Source: Betaproteobacteria bacterium (GTDB lineage Bacteria; Pseudomonadota; Gammaproteobacteria; Burkholderiales; Casimicrobiaceae). Taken from it: DNA of 64,000 nucleotides. Of this stretch, positions 1 through 8,020 are shown piece after piece (position 1 is the first letter of the stretch; each line of letters starts with the position of its first letter). A program made the translations under genes and the position numbers. The stretch is from assembly GCA_016717855.1 (NCBI GenBank), contig JADKEV010000017.1, forward strand, positions 1 to 64,000. The letters are read 5' to 3'. Below the pieces are notes generated by a model. It searched no databases. It worked only from the letters and a program-made list of their open reading frames with translations, and was not told the origin of the DNA.

Positions 1-83
1 GCGGTGGCTGCCGATTCGGTGGCCATGGACACGAGAAAGAAGGCGAACGCGAAGCGCGTGTTGGTGAGATTGGGTCGTGGCAT
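1..83 (-). CDS. N-terminal fragment of an exported protein, cut by the left edge
   Basis: Only the first 27 codons are in the window, starting MPRPNLTNTRFAFAFFLVS. A basic N-terminus is followed by a hydrophobic stretch and small residues, which is a plausible Sec signal peptide. A GGAG ribosome binding site lies about 9 bases upstream of the ATG. The rest of the gene is outside the window, so no function can be given. Confidence 0.5.
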   Translation of the reverse strand, partial: MPRPNLTNTRFAFAFFLVSMATESAAT

Positions 84-361
84 GGCGGGTGCTCCAGGTG
101 GTCCGGCGGCATTGCGCGTTGGACCGTAGAGTGAATCGTGGGGTATCGGACGCTTGTTTGCATCTCCAACCCGGTGCACGCGGCTGTCCTGGTTCAGCGA
201 GACATGCGAGTCCGTCGGCACCAGAATTATGTTTCACCCAAATGTGCGGCACCGCACGATCAACCAAGGGCCAGTACGGTACGCTGCTCGGGTGCCGACT
301 GCGTTTCCTGCGGCCGGGCGTTTTCTAAGTCAACTTTGAGGATTGGGAAGGGGGTTTGGTT

Positions 362-763
362 ATGACACGTTTGATGCGTTTCTTGATCGGCGTTCTGGTC
401 GCTGCCTTCATGGCGGCTGGACTTGTGGCGCAACCGGTAATGGCGCAGGATAAGGCGAGCGCAGCGAAAGCGGCGAAAGCGGACAAAGGGAAGGCCACCC
501 AGAGGGAGGTGTTTGAAAACGAAAAGGTGCGGATAGTGGAGCTCCTATACAAACCTGGCGATGAAAGCGCGACCGTCGAGCGGCCTGCTCGTGTCATCCT
601 TGCCTTAAAGGGCGGGACACTGATGGGCACCTACGCCGATGGCACGAGCGATAAGATTCAATTTAAAGCCGGGGGGGCGCAGTACTTTGCCGCGACCCCC
701 GCATTCAAGTTCAAGAACGTAGGAAAGACCGAGGTCCGGCTTTATACCGTTGACCTGAAATGA
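362..763 (+). CDS. small periplasmic cupin-like protein of unknown function
   Basis: The protein has 133 residues. I start it at the ATG at 362 because an AAGGGGG ribosome binding site lies about 9 bases upstream; an in-frame TTG two codons earlier is less likely. A signal peptide covers about residues 1-28 (hydrophobic core LIGVLVAAFMAAGLVA, cleavage after a VMA/Q-type site). A lysine/alanine-rich linker of about 20 residues follows. The mature part has a beta-rich pattern resembling single-domain cupins (a KVRIVELLYKPGDES segment, then a late KNVGKTEVRLYTVDL strand), but I see no clear metal-binding histidines. Function is unknown. It is a single-gene unit closed by a terminator at 833-861. 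Confidence 0.7.
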   Translation: MTRLMRFLIGVLVAAFMAAGLVAQPVMAQDKASAAKAAKADKGKATQREVFENEKVRIVELLYKPGDESATVERPARVILALKGGTLMGTYADGTSDKIQFKAGGAQYFAATPAFKFKNVGKTEVRLYTVDLK

Positions 764-832
764 CGTAAGCACTGCCGCGGGCGGATCCGGACAGTCGGGC
801 AAGTCTCCGGATCCGCCTTCCGCGATCCACCC

Positions 833-861
833 AAACCCCTCTGCGGAGGGGTTTCTTTTTT
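833..861 (+). terminator. rho-independent terminator of the cupin-like gene
   Basis: The arms AAACCCCT and AGGGGTTT form a perfect stem with a short loop and are followed by a T-rich run (CTTTTTT). Just upstream, 781-790 and 808-817 form a second perfect 10-base inverted repeat (GCGGATCCGG/CCGGATCCGC) without a T tract; it may add to termination. Confidence 0.85.
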
Positions 862-1170
862 CAAGCGAGCGCAGCCCGTGCAGCCCAACACTGTCCAGTT
901 CGACGTCCACGTCGCACCCGGTGATAGACTTGACGCAATCAGTGTCGTTTCGCAGGAGGCCGCACGTGACTGCAATCCAATCGTTCGTAGCGGGCCTGGC
1001 CATGGTTCTCGCCCGCGCCGGCATCCGTGTCTGCCACACCTTTTGTCGGCAACCCGACCTCGACCATCAACTGGCTGTTCGCGACTGGCTTCTCCGCCAG
1101 CTGCGGCTTGACCCGCGCCCTCTGCTGCATCGAGCAATGACGGCGAGGGTTAGAGCACCGGAGTCCATCG
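862..1170. other. gap with no convincing gene
   Basis: There is a GTG codon at 966 with a good AGGAGG sequence about 7 bases upstream. It opens a frame to 1184 (72 codons) starting with the plausible stretch TAIQSFVAGLAMVLARAG. The frame then becomes arginine-rich and overlaps the next gene. A neighbouring frame from about 1040 to 1139 reads more naturally (PFVGNPTSTINWLFATG, ending at a stop). This could be a small gene broken by a frameshift, or chance. Nothing else is seen. Confidence 0.25.
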
Positions 1171-4100
1171 ATGCGGTGCGCTGATTTGCGCCATCAGGGC
1201 CTCCTGTGGAGGACAGCCCACATCCTGGCGGGGTTGCTATGGGTTTCGGCGGCGTGGGCTCAGACTTATGACGTCATCGACCTGGGAACGCTTGGGGGCA
1301 CGCAAAGTGGCGCCACCGGCCTCAACAATTCCGGCCAGGTGGTGGGTTGGTCGAAGCTGGTGAACGACACGGTTCAGCACGCGTTTCTCTGGGAAAGCGG
1401 CGCGATCAGCGACCTGGGCGCCCTCGGCGGGGCGGGTCAGTTCAGCCTTGCCGCCGGCATCAACGATTCCGGCCAGGTGGTGGGCGTTTCGGCGCTGGCC
1501 AACGGCCGGGCTCGCGGCTTTTTCTGGCAAAACGGCGCGATGAGCGGCCTGGGCACCTTAGGCGGCCCCGAGAGCAACGCCAACGGCATCAACCAGTCCG
1601 GCCAGGTGGCGGGGTGGGCTCACACCAGCCTCACTACTTTCGGCTTTTTCCGTGTGCACGCGTTCGCGGGGCAAAACGGGGCGATGGGCGACTTGGGCAT
1701 CCCCGGCGGCACCGATAACTTCGCCAACGGCATCAACAATTTTGGGCACGTGGTCGGAAAGGTGGGTATCGTCTCCGACTTTTTTGGGCACAACCTGGTT
1801 GAGCACGCCTTTCTCTGGCAAGACGGGACGACGACCGATCTGGGCACCCTCGGGCGCACCGATAGCGTCGCCACCGGCATCAACGATTCCGGGCAGGTAG
1901 TGGGCTATGCGGCCTCCAGCAGCGACGCGCGCGCTTTTCTCTGGCAAAACGGCGTAATGAGCGATCTGGGCACCCTCGGGGGCACCAGTAGTTACGCCTA
2001 CGGCATCAACAACTCGGGCCAGGTGGTGGGCCAGGCGGACACCGCCAGCGGCGCACGCGCATTTGTCTGGCAAAACGGAGTGATGAAAGACCTGAACGAT
2101 CTCATCGACCCGAACTCCGGATGGGTGCTCACTAGAGCCACGGCCATCAATAACGCCGGGCATATCGTGGGCTATGGCGGGCACAATGGCCTGGTCCGCG
2201 CCTTTCTCCTGCGGTCGGGGCGGCGCCCGGTCCTCGTCATCCCCGGCGTCGGTGCAACGTATGCGGCCGATCCATCCAACGACCTGTTCTGGCTGACGCA
2301 TCGGGGCGTCAATCCGGGCGAATTGCAGATCGACCCGCTGTCCCGCTCTTATCACGACCTGATCCAGACATTCAGGAACGCCGGCTATCTGGAATTCAAG
2401 GATCTGTTCGTCGTCAACTACGACTGGCGGCTGCCGCCGGGTCCGACCGACGGCGTCTTCGACGGCAGGATCAGCGGGCTTACCGCGGCGTCGATCAGCG
2501 CCGGGAATTACCTGTACGCAGTCGACTATCTGGGGAAGATACTCAGGGAGGCGGCCGAGCAATGGGAACTGGACCATCCGGGCGAGCCGCCCCTCGATGC
2601 GGTGGACGTGATCACGCACAGCACGGGCGGGCTCGTCGCCCGCGCGTACATCCAGAGCGACGCCTACGGCGGTATCTACACCGGCACCAAAGCACTGCCC
2701 AAGATCAACAACCTGATCATGATCGGCGTCCCCAACCGCGGCGCATCGAAGGCGTGGAACCCGCTCCACGACAACTGGGGAGTAGACCCCGCGTTCCAGA
2801 TGGTGCTCTCCAAGATCATCAACCGCGCCTACCAGAAGGTGCTCATCGGCACCGTCATCAGCGGGCCGGACTATGACATCAGCCTGGACTCGATATCGTC
2901 ACCGAACTGCGAGGACGAGATGAAGATCTGCTTCATCAAGCAATACGTTCCCACCGCCCGCGCGCTCCTGGCCACGTACGACTTCATCGATTTCGGCAGC
3001 GGCTTTACCAACGTGAACAGCGATCTGGCGGCACGCAATTCCCTGCTCCTGGACCTCAATGCCGGGCTCGATCATATCGGGACGGGAGACCCCAACGCGT
3101 TTGCCGACGATGTCCTCGCCCAGGTGACCGTCATCTACGGCACCAATGGGGGCGCGCCGCTGGTGCCGCTGCCCGGCCAGCAGTCTCTCACGCCCACAAG
3201 AGCCGTGAAACGCTTCGGACCAAGTCCGATTTGCCCCCTGAGCGGATGCTTGCCGATCGTCCCGTTCGACGATTTCGTGCCGCATGGCGCCGGGCTCGGC
3301 GACACCTATTTCAGCGACATCAAAGATGCGGACAGCGGAGACGGCACGGTACCACTCGAGTCGTCCATCGGGCAGTTCCTCCTGGACCCGCGGTTGAATG
3401 ACCAGATCATCCTCAGGCCCTTCACCAGGAACGGAAACACGCCGCACTCCGTCGACCACACCGCCCTGCCGTTCAACACCACCGTGCAGCAGGCGATCCT
3501 GGGCACTCTGGGCGTCCCGTGCGCAGCCCCCTGCGTGATTTCCACCAACCTGAATGGACTGGCGCCCACCGCTCTCGCCTGCGCCGTGAACGGCTGCCTG
3601 AACGTCATCTTCGATCCCGTGGAAGGCTTTGTCGTGGACGGCCTGGGCCGCCGCCTCGGGTTCAGCGCGGCGACGGGTCCCGTGACGGAGATTCCTGGCA
3701 GCGTATGGTTTGGCAATACCGACGGGATCGGCTGGATCTTCGGCCCCATGGTGGAACCGTTGCGGCTGGAGTTGACCGGCCTCGGTGAGCCCTACTACGT
3801 GATGGTGAGCGCGCTGACGCCGACGGGGAATGGCGGGCTGATCGACCAGGGCGTGCTGGGAGCCGGGGTGCAACGCATCGTCCCGGTTTTGTTCGACACC
3901 AACGCTATCCTGTCGGTAACCAAGGCGGGGAGCGGTTTGGGCACGGTGACCAGCGATGTCGGAGCAGTCAATTGCGGCGCGGCCTGCAGCGACACGCACG
4001 CCAACGGCACGCCGATCACGCTTACCGCGGTCCCGCTCGACGCCGGTCACCAGTTCATGGGCTGGCTGGGTCCGTGCACCGGCGTGGGCACCTGCCAGTT

Positions 4101-4512
4101 CACGATCAACGGCACCACGACCGCGGTGGCGACGTTTGCCTTGACGGCGGTCGGTTCGCCCACGGTCGATGTCGACGGCAACGACAGCTACGACGCGCTG
4201 ACCGACGGGCTGCTCGTCATCCGCTATCTGTTCGGCTTGACGGGCGCGGCATTGATCGACGGCGCGGTGGGCCCGCTCGCAACGAGAACTACCGACACCG
4301 CCGTCGTCAACTACCTGACCGACATCAGGCCCGCGCTCGATGTCGACGGCAACGGCCATGCCGATGCGCTGACCGACGGCCTGCTGATTATCCGTTACCT
4401 GTTCGGCCTGCGCGGCGCCGGCCTGATCGGAGGGGCCGTGGGAACCGGAGCGACCCGCACCAGCGCCGCCGACATCGAAGCGTGGCTGGCGGTTCTCACT
4501 CCGCCGGAATGA
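1171..4512 (+). CDS. secreted HAF-repeat / LCAT-like hydrolase / dockerin-like protein
   Basis: This exported protein of 1113 residues has five parts. A signal peptide spans about 1-30 (ending SAAWA/Q). Seven HAF-type repeats span about 33-350, each carrying DLGTLGG, GINxSGQVVG and AFLWQNG; the seventh is degenerate. An alpha/beta-hydrolase of the LCAT/class-3 lipase type spans about 351-800: the VNYDWR motif, nucleophile S484 in THSTGG, Asp724 in GDGTVP, and His759 or His763 as triad His. An InlB-type (Flg_new) repeat lies at about 913-993 (GSGxGTVTS, GWLGPC). Two dockerin-like EF-hand repeats lie at about 1000-1113 (DVDGN...D.LTDGLLxIRYLFG). Hydrolysis of an ester or lipid is inferred from the triad; the substrate is unknown. 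A GGAG site precedes the start. It has no operon partners. Confidence 0.85.
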   Translation: MRCADLRHQGLLWRTAHILAGLLWVSAAWAQTYDVIDLGTLGGTQSGATGLNNSGQVVGWSKLVNDTVQHAFLWESGAISDLGALGGAGQFSLAAGINDSGQVVGVSALANGRARGFFWQNGAMSGLGTLGGPESNANGINQSGQVAGWAHTSLTTFGFFRVHAFAGQNGAMGDLGIPGGTDNFANGINNFGHVVGKVGIVSDFFGHNLVEHAFLWQDGTTTDLGTLGRTDSVATGINDSGQVVGYAASSSDARAFLWQNGVMSDLGTLGGTSSYAYGINNSGQVVGQADTASGARAFVWQNGVMKDLNDLIDPNSGWVLTRATAINNAGHIVGYGGHNGLVRAFLLRSGRRPVLVIPGVGATYAADPSNDLFWLTHRGVNPGELQIDPLSRSYHDLIQTFRNAGYLEFKDLFVVNYDWRLPPGPTDGVFDGRISGLTAASISAGNYLYAVDYLGKILREAAEQWELDHPGEPPLDAVDVITHSTGGLVARAYIQSDAYGGIYTGTKALPKINNLIMIGVPNRGASKAWNPLHDNWGVDPAFQMVLSKIINRAYQKVLIGTVISGPDYDISLDSISSPNCEDEMKICFIKQYVPTARALLATYDFIDFGSGFTNVNSDLAARNSLLLDLNAGLDHIGTGDPNAFADDVLAQVTVIYGTNGGAPLVPLPGQQSLTPTRAVKRFGPSPICPLSGCLPIVPFDDFVPHGAGLGDTYFSDIKDADSGDGTVPLESSIGQFLLDPRLNDQIILRPFTRNGNTPHSVDHTALPFNTTVQQAILGTLGVPCAAPCVISTNLNGLAPTALACAVNGCLNVIFDPVEGFVVDGLGRRLGFSAATGPVTEIPGSVWFGNTDGIGWIFGPMVEPLRLELTGLGEPYYVMVSALTPTGNGGLIDQGVLGAGVQRIVPVLFDTNAILSVTKAGSGLGTVTSDVGAVNCGAACSDTHANGTPITLTAVPLDAGHQFMGWLGPCTGVGTCQFTINGTTTAVATFALTAVGSPTVDVDGNDSYDALTDGLLVIRYLFGLTGAALIDGAVGPLATRTTDTAVVNYLTDIRPALDVDGNGHADALTDGLLIIRYLFGLRGAGLIGGAVGTGATRTSAADIEAWLAVLTPPE

Positions 4513-4595
4513 CGGGTGGCGAGCGGGACCCAGTTGCCGAGGAGAGACTTGGCATTGGCAAGATCCAGGAGAGCTCGTCCGTACCTATTGATTAT

Positions 4596-4671
4596 TGGTG
4601 CCGACAGTAGGAGTCGAACCCACGACCTTCTGATTACAAATCAGCTGCTCTACCAACTGAGCTATGCCGGC
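4596..4671 (-). tRNA. tRNA-Thr (anticodon UGU)
   Basis: The minus strand folds as a full 76-base cloverleaf including an encoded 3' CCA. The acceptor arms are GCCGGCA and TGTCGGC. The D arm is AGCTCAGTTGGTAGAGC. The anticodon stem is CTGAT/ATCAG around the loop TTTGTAA (anticodon TGT). The T arm contains GGTTCGACTCC. It starts only 11 bases after the sspB stop codon, so it may be processed from the sspAB transcript. Confidence 0.95.
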
Positions 4672-4682
4672 ACGGTGAGGGG

Positions 4683-5093
4683 TTATTTTACTATCTGCAA
4701 CTTCGGCCGGGGCTTGGTTTCGGCTTTGCCGTTCCCGCCTTCCACGGGCGCGGCGGGCGGACTGCCAGGTGAGTCTCCAGGCTGGCCGGCTTTGAAGGCC
4801 AACCCGTAACCCGTCTCCTTGGCGAAGATGCCAGTCACCGCCGCCATCGGCACTGCGACCTCGTGCGACAGGCCGCCGAAACGCGCATTGAACAGGATCC
4901 AGTGGTTGTCCATCGTGAGCTTGTGCGTGGCGCCGGGGCTCAAGTTGAGGACGATCTCGCCGTTCTTGACGAACGCGGTGGGGACCTTGGTGTTCTCGTC
5001 GACCTTGACCGCCAGGTAGGGCGTGTAGCCGGCGTCACCGCACCATTCGTACAGGGCGCGGATGAGGTAGGGCTTGGCGGCGGATTCGGACAT
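4683..5093 (-). CDS. sspB: ClpXP adaptor, stringent starvation protein B
   Basis: A protein of 136 residues matching the SspB family. SspB binds the ssrA degradation tag and hands tagged proteins to ClpXP. The N-terminal part (about 1-108) is the SspB fold, with PYLIRALYEWC near the start, then LNLSPGATHKL and FNARFGG. A proline/glycine-rich linker follows, ending in the short PKLQIVK tail that in this family docks ClpX (family knowledge). It lies downstream of sspA on the same strand, as in most proteobacteria, but about 100 bases of hairpin-forming repeat separate the two genes. tRNA-Thr follows immediately. Confidence 0.95.
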   Translation of the reverse strand: MSESAAKPYLIRALYEWCGDAGYTPYLAVKVDENTKVPTAFVKNGEIVLNLSPGATHKLTMDNHWILFNARFGGLSHEVAVPMAAVTGIFAKETGYGLAFKAGQPGDSPGSPPAAPVEGGNGKAETKPRPKLQIVK

Positions 5094-5111
5094 GCATTGC
5101 TTTCGGATCGG

Positions 5112-5208
5112 AGACCCTCACCCTAGCCCTCTCCCAGAGGGAGAGGGAACAGGTTGTTTGCGCATTCCCTCCCCCTCTGGGAGAGGGAATGGATCACTTG
5201 CGCATTCC
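5112..5208. repeat. hairpin repeat between sspA and sspB
   Basis: There are two adjacent imperfect palindromes: CCCTCTC/GAGAGGG at about 5127-5149 and ATTCCCTC/GAGAGGGAAT at about 5164-5190. The leading CCCTCACCCTAGCCCTCTCCC is a sequence commonly scattered between genes of beta- and gammaproteobacteria. An 11-base direct repeat, TTGCGCATTCC, lies at 5158-5168 and again at 5198-5208; the second copy is the last codons of sspA. There is no T tract, so it does not look like a classical terminator. Confidence 0.6.
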
Positions 5209-5793
5209 GCGTTCGGCCGAGGTCAGCGCTTCTATGTACGCGGGGCGGCTGAAGAGGCGCTCGGCGTACTTCATCAGCGGCGCTGCCTGCTTGGGCAGGG
5301 TGATGCCGTAGTGGTCGAGGCGCCACATCAGCGGGGAGATCGCGACGTCGAGCATCGAGAATTCGTCGCCGAACCAGTACTTCTGCTTGACGAACATCGG
5401 CGCGATCTGGGAGAGCGAATCGCTGACCGCGGCGCGGGCCTTCTCGCGCTGGCGCTCGGTGCCTTTTTCCAGCGGCTCGACGTAGCTGAAGATGTCCTTC
5501 TCGACCTGGTGCAGGAACAGGCGCGCGCGGGCACGGGCGACGGGGTCGGCGGGCATCAGTTGCGGATGCGGGAAACGCTCGTCGATGTACTCGTTGATGA
5601 TGTTCGATTCGTACAGGACCAGATCGCGCTCGACCAGGACCGGCGTCCGGTTGTACGGGTTGATCACGGCCAGGTCTTCGGGCTTGTGATCGACGTCGAC
5701 GTCGATGATCTGGAAGTCCATCCCCTTTTCGTGCAGCACGATCCGGCAGCGCTGGCTGAACGGATCCGTGGTCCCTGAATACAGTGTCATCAT
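5194..5793 (-). CDS. sspA: stringent starvation protein A (GST-fold RNA polymerase-associated protein)
   Basis: A protein of 199 residues with a glutathione-S-transferase fold. The thioredoxin-like N-terminal domain (about 1-80) includes SGTTDPFSQRCRIVLHEKGM, NPYNRTPVL and the ESNIINEYID turn. An all-helical C-terminal domain spans about 85-195. SspA binds RNA polymerase and reprogrammes transcription in stress and stationary phase (known for E. coli SspA). Position next to petC and before sspB is the usual betaproteobacterial arrangement. A petABC terminator upstream suggests it has its own promoter. Confidence 0.93.
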   Translation of the reverse strand: MMTLYSGTTDPFSQRCRIVLHEKGMDFQIIDVDVDHKPEDLAVINPYNRTPVLVERDLVLYESNIINEYIDERFPHPQLMPADPVARARARLFLHQVEKDIFSYVEPLEKGTERQREKARAAVSDSLSQIAPMFVKQKYWFGDEFSMLDVAISPLMWRLDHYGITLPKQAAPLMKYAERLFSRPAYIEALTSAERGMRK

Positions 5794-5834
5794 GATGGTG
5801 TTTCCTTCAAAAAACTCTTCTGCAAAGCCCTGCG

Positions 5835-5869
5835 AAAAAATCAGAGGGCAGGAGCGAACCCCTGCCCTC
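5835..5869 (-). terminator. rho-independent terminator of petABC
   Basis: On the minus strand a perfect 9-base stem (GAGGGCAGG/CCTGCCCTC, 5844-5852 and 5861-5869) with an 8-base loop is followed by TGA and six T. It lies 21 bases past the petC stop, so it separates petABC from sspAB. Confidence 0.85.
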
Positions 5870-5889
5870 CCAAGCTGGGTTCGACAATG

Positions 5890-6747
5890 CTAGTGGACGT
5901 CTTTCCAGTATTCGCGCTTGGTCCAGTAGGCAAAGACGAACAGCAGGGCGAGGAAGATCAAGACCTTGATCCCGAGCTGGATGCGCTCGTTCTTGACCGG
6001 TTCGCCCATGTAATCCAGGTAATTGACGAGGTCGGCGACGACGACATCGTAGTCATGCACCGACAGCTTGCCGGGCTTGTCGGGTTCGACATATTTCAGC
6101 ACGTACTTCACGGTCTCCTTGCCGTCCTTCCGGGTGTGGACGGCTTCGAGCGTGCCCACGACGTGGGTCTGCAGGAACGCGCCCTTGGCGATTTCCTTGT
6201 TGTCGAACTCCTTGACGACCAGCTTGTTCTGCCCGCCCAGTTCCCACAGCACGTGCGGCATCGCCACGCTGGGGAAGGCGAGGTTGTTCCAGCCGGTCGC
6301 GGACTTGTCATCGCGGTAGTAGCCGCGCAGATAGGCGTAGAGCCAGTCGGTGCCGCGCACCCGCGCCTCGACCGACAGGTCGGGCGGCGCGACGCCGAAG
6401 ATCGCCTTGGCTTCGGCCTTGTCCAGCGACGCCTTCATGGTCTCGCCGACCTTGTCGGTGGAGTATTCGTCCTTGACCAGCGACCCGCGGAAGATCAGGT
6501 TCTCGCTGATCATCCTTTCGCTGAGCCCGAGGTCGGCCTGCAGCCGGTTGAAGCGCATGTGTTGGGCGCCGTGGCAGCCCAGGCAATAGTTGACGAACAG
6601 CGCGGCGCCTCGCTGCAGCGAGGCGACGTCGTGACGGTTGATCGGCGCTTCGTGCGCCGTCATCTCCGGGCCGGTCGAAGCGTGGGCGGAGGCCGCGATG
6701 AGCAAGCCGGCGGCGGCAGTTTTCAGAGTCTTGAGCAGCATGTTCAT
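5890..6747 (-). CDS. petC: cytochrome c1, ubiquinol-cytochrome c reductase
   Basis: A protein of 285 residues and the c-type haem subunit of the bc1 complex, passing electrons from the Rieske centre to soluble cytochrome c. A signal peptide covers about 1-23. The haem-binding motif CLGCH places C55, C58 and H59. The probable axial methionine is in the VAMPHVLWE segment. A C-terminal membrane anchor (about 257-275, VLIFLALLFVFAYW) precedes a basic tail. The start ATG shares a base with the petB stop. It is the last gene of petABC, followed by a strong terminator. Confidence 0.97.
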   Translation of the reverse strand: MNMLLKTLKTAAAGLLIAASAHASTGPEMTAHEAPINRHDVASLQRGAALFVNYCLGCHGAQHMRFNRLQADLGLSERMISENLIFRGSLVKDEYSTDKVGETMKASLDKAEAKAIFGVAPPDLSVEARVRGTDWLYAYLRGYYRDDKSATGWNNLAFPSVAMPHVLWELGGQNKLVVKEFDNKEIAKGAFLQTHVVGTLEAVHTRKDGKETVKYVLKYVEPDKPGKLSVHDYDVVVADLVNYLDYMGEPVKNERIQLGIKVLIFLALLFVFAYWTKREYWKDVH

Positions 6748-8000
6748 TACCCCGTCACGCGGTCAGGTTCGGGCTTGGTCTTGTCCGCCTTGGTGTACCA
6801 GGGCATCAGCACGAAATAGAGGAAGTACAGGATCGTGAAGATGCGCGCGAGCAGCGTCGCGACCTCGAGTTCGCCCAGCCTGCCGAGGAAGTCGGTGGGC
6901 TTGGTGCCCAGCCAGCCCAGCACCAGGAACGTGATCACGAAGATAGCCAGCGGGAGCTTGAACAGCCAGCCGCGGTAGCGGATCGACTTCACCGCGCCCC
7001 GGTCCAGCCACGGAATGAAGAAGAACGCGAGCACCGCCGCGCCCATCGCCATCACGCCGGGGAACTGCGAATCGAACATCGGCGGCACCGCGCGCAGGAT
7101 CGAGTAGTACGGCGTGAAGTACCAGACCGGTGCGATATGGGCCGGCGTCTTCAGCGAATCGGCCGGGATGAAGTTGTTGGCTTCGAGGAAGTAGCCGCCG
7201 ACCTCGGGCATGAAGAACACGACGATCGAGAAGATGAACAGGAAGACGACGACGCCGACGATGTCCTTGATCGAGTAGTACGGATGGCTGTAGATGCCGT
7301 CGAGCTGCACGCCGGTGGCCGGGTCCTTCGGCTGGTGCTTGACGTCCACGCCGTCCGGATTGCTGGAGCCCACTTCGTGCAGCGCCAGCAGGTGCGCGAC
7401 CACGAGTCCCAGCAGGACCAGCGGCAGCGCGATCACATGGAACGCGAAGAAGCGGTTCAGCGTCACGTCGGAGATCACGTAATCGCCGCGGATCCACACC
7501 GCCAGGTCGGGGCCGATGAACGGAATGGCCGCGAAGAGGTTGATGATGACCTGCGCGCCCCAGTACGACATCTGGCCCCACGGCAGCAGGTAGCCCATGA
7601 ACGCCTCGCCCATCAGCACCAGGTAGATCAGCACGCCGAACAGCCAGATGAGCTCGCGCGGCTTGCGGTACGAGCCGTAGATGAGCCCGCGGTACATGTG
7701 CAGGTAGACGACGACGAAGAAGGCCGAGGCGCCGGTCGAATGGATGTAGCGGACCAGCCAGCCCCACGACACGTCGCGCATGATGTACTCGACCGACTCG
7801 AACGCCTTCGTCGCGTCGGGCTTGTAGTTCATGGTCAGGAAGATGCCGGACACGATCTGGATCACCAGCACGAAGGCCGCGAGCGATCCGAAGTAGTACC
7901 AGAAGTTGAAATTCTTGGGCGCGACGTACTTGCCCCATTGCTCTTCCCACATCCGGGTCAGGGGGAAGCGGTCGTCGATCCAGGTCAGCAGTTTGCTCAT
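6747..8000 (-). CDS. petB: cytochrome b of the bc1 complex
   Basis: An integral membrane protein of 417 residues, the quinol-oxidising and haem b-carrying core of complex III. The haem ligands are visible as two histidine pairs: H-x13-H in IHSTGASAFFVVVYLH and H-x14-H in FHVIALPLVLLGLVVAH. The quinol-site motif reads PVWY rather than the mitochondrial PEWY, a substitution I recall from other proteobacteria. The length fits a full-size b subunit with eight helices. It sits 20 bases after petA and overlaps petC by one base. Confidence 0.97.
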   Translation of the reverse strand: MSKLLTWIDDRFPLTRMWEEQWGKYVAPKNFNFWYYFGSLAAFVLVIQIVSGIFLTMNYKPDATKAFESVEYIMRDVSWGWLVRYIHSTGASAFFVVVYLHMYRGLIYGSYRKPRELIWLFGVLIYLVLMGEAFMGYLLPWGQMSYWGAQVIINLFAAIPFIGPDLAVWIRGDYVISDVTLNRFFAFHVIALPLVLLGLVVAHLLALHEVGSSNPDGVDVKHQPKDPATGVQLDGIYSHPYYSIKDIVGVVVFLFIFSIVVFFMPEVGGYFLEANNFIPADSLKTPAHIAPVWYFTPYYSILRAVPPMFDSQFPGVMAMGAAVLAFFFIPWLDRGAVKSIRYRGWLFKLPLAIFVITFLVLGWLGTKPTDFLGRLGELEVATLLARIFTILYFLYFVLMPWYTKADKTKPEPDRVTG

Positions 8001-8020
8001 TTTTGTTGTCCTTCCCGCCG

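Noticed and set aside
2899..4359. Open frame of 486 codons on the minus strand
   Set aside because: It is antisense to the HAF-hydrolase-dockerin gene, which has clear repeats and a catalytic triad.
5112..5190. Hairpins between sspA and sspB as a terminator
   Set aside because: The stems are good but neither strand has a following T tract.
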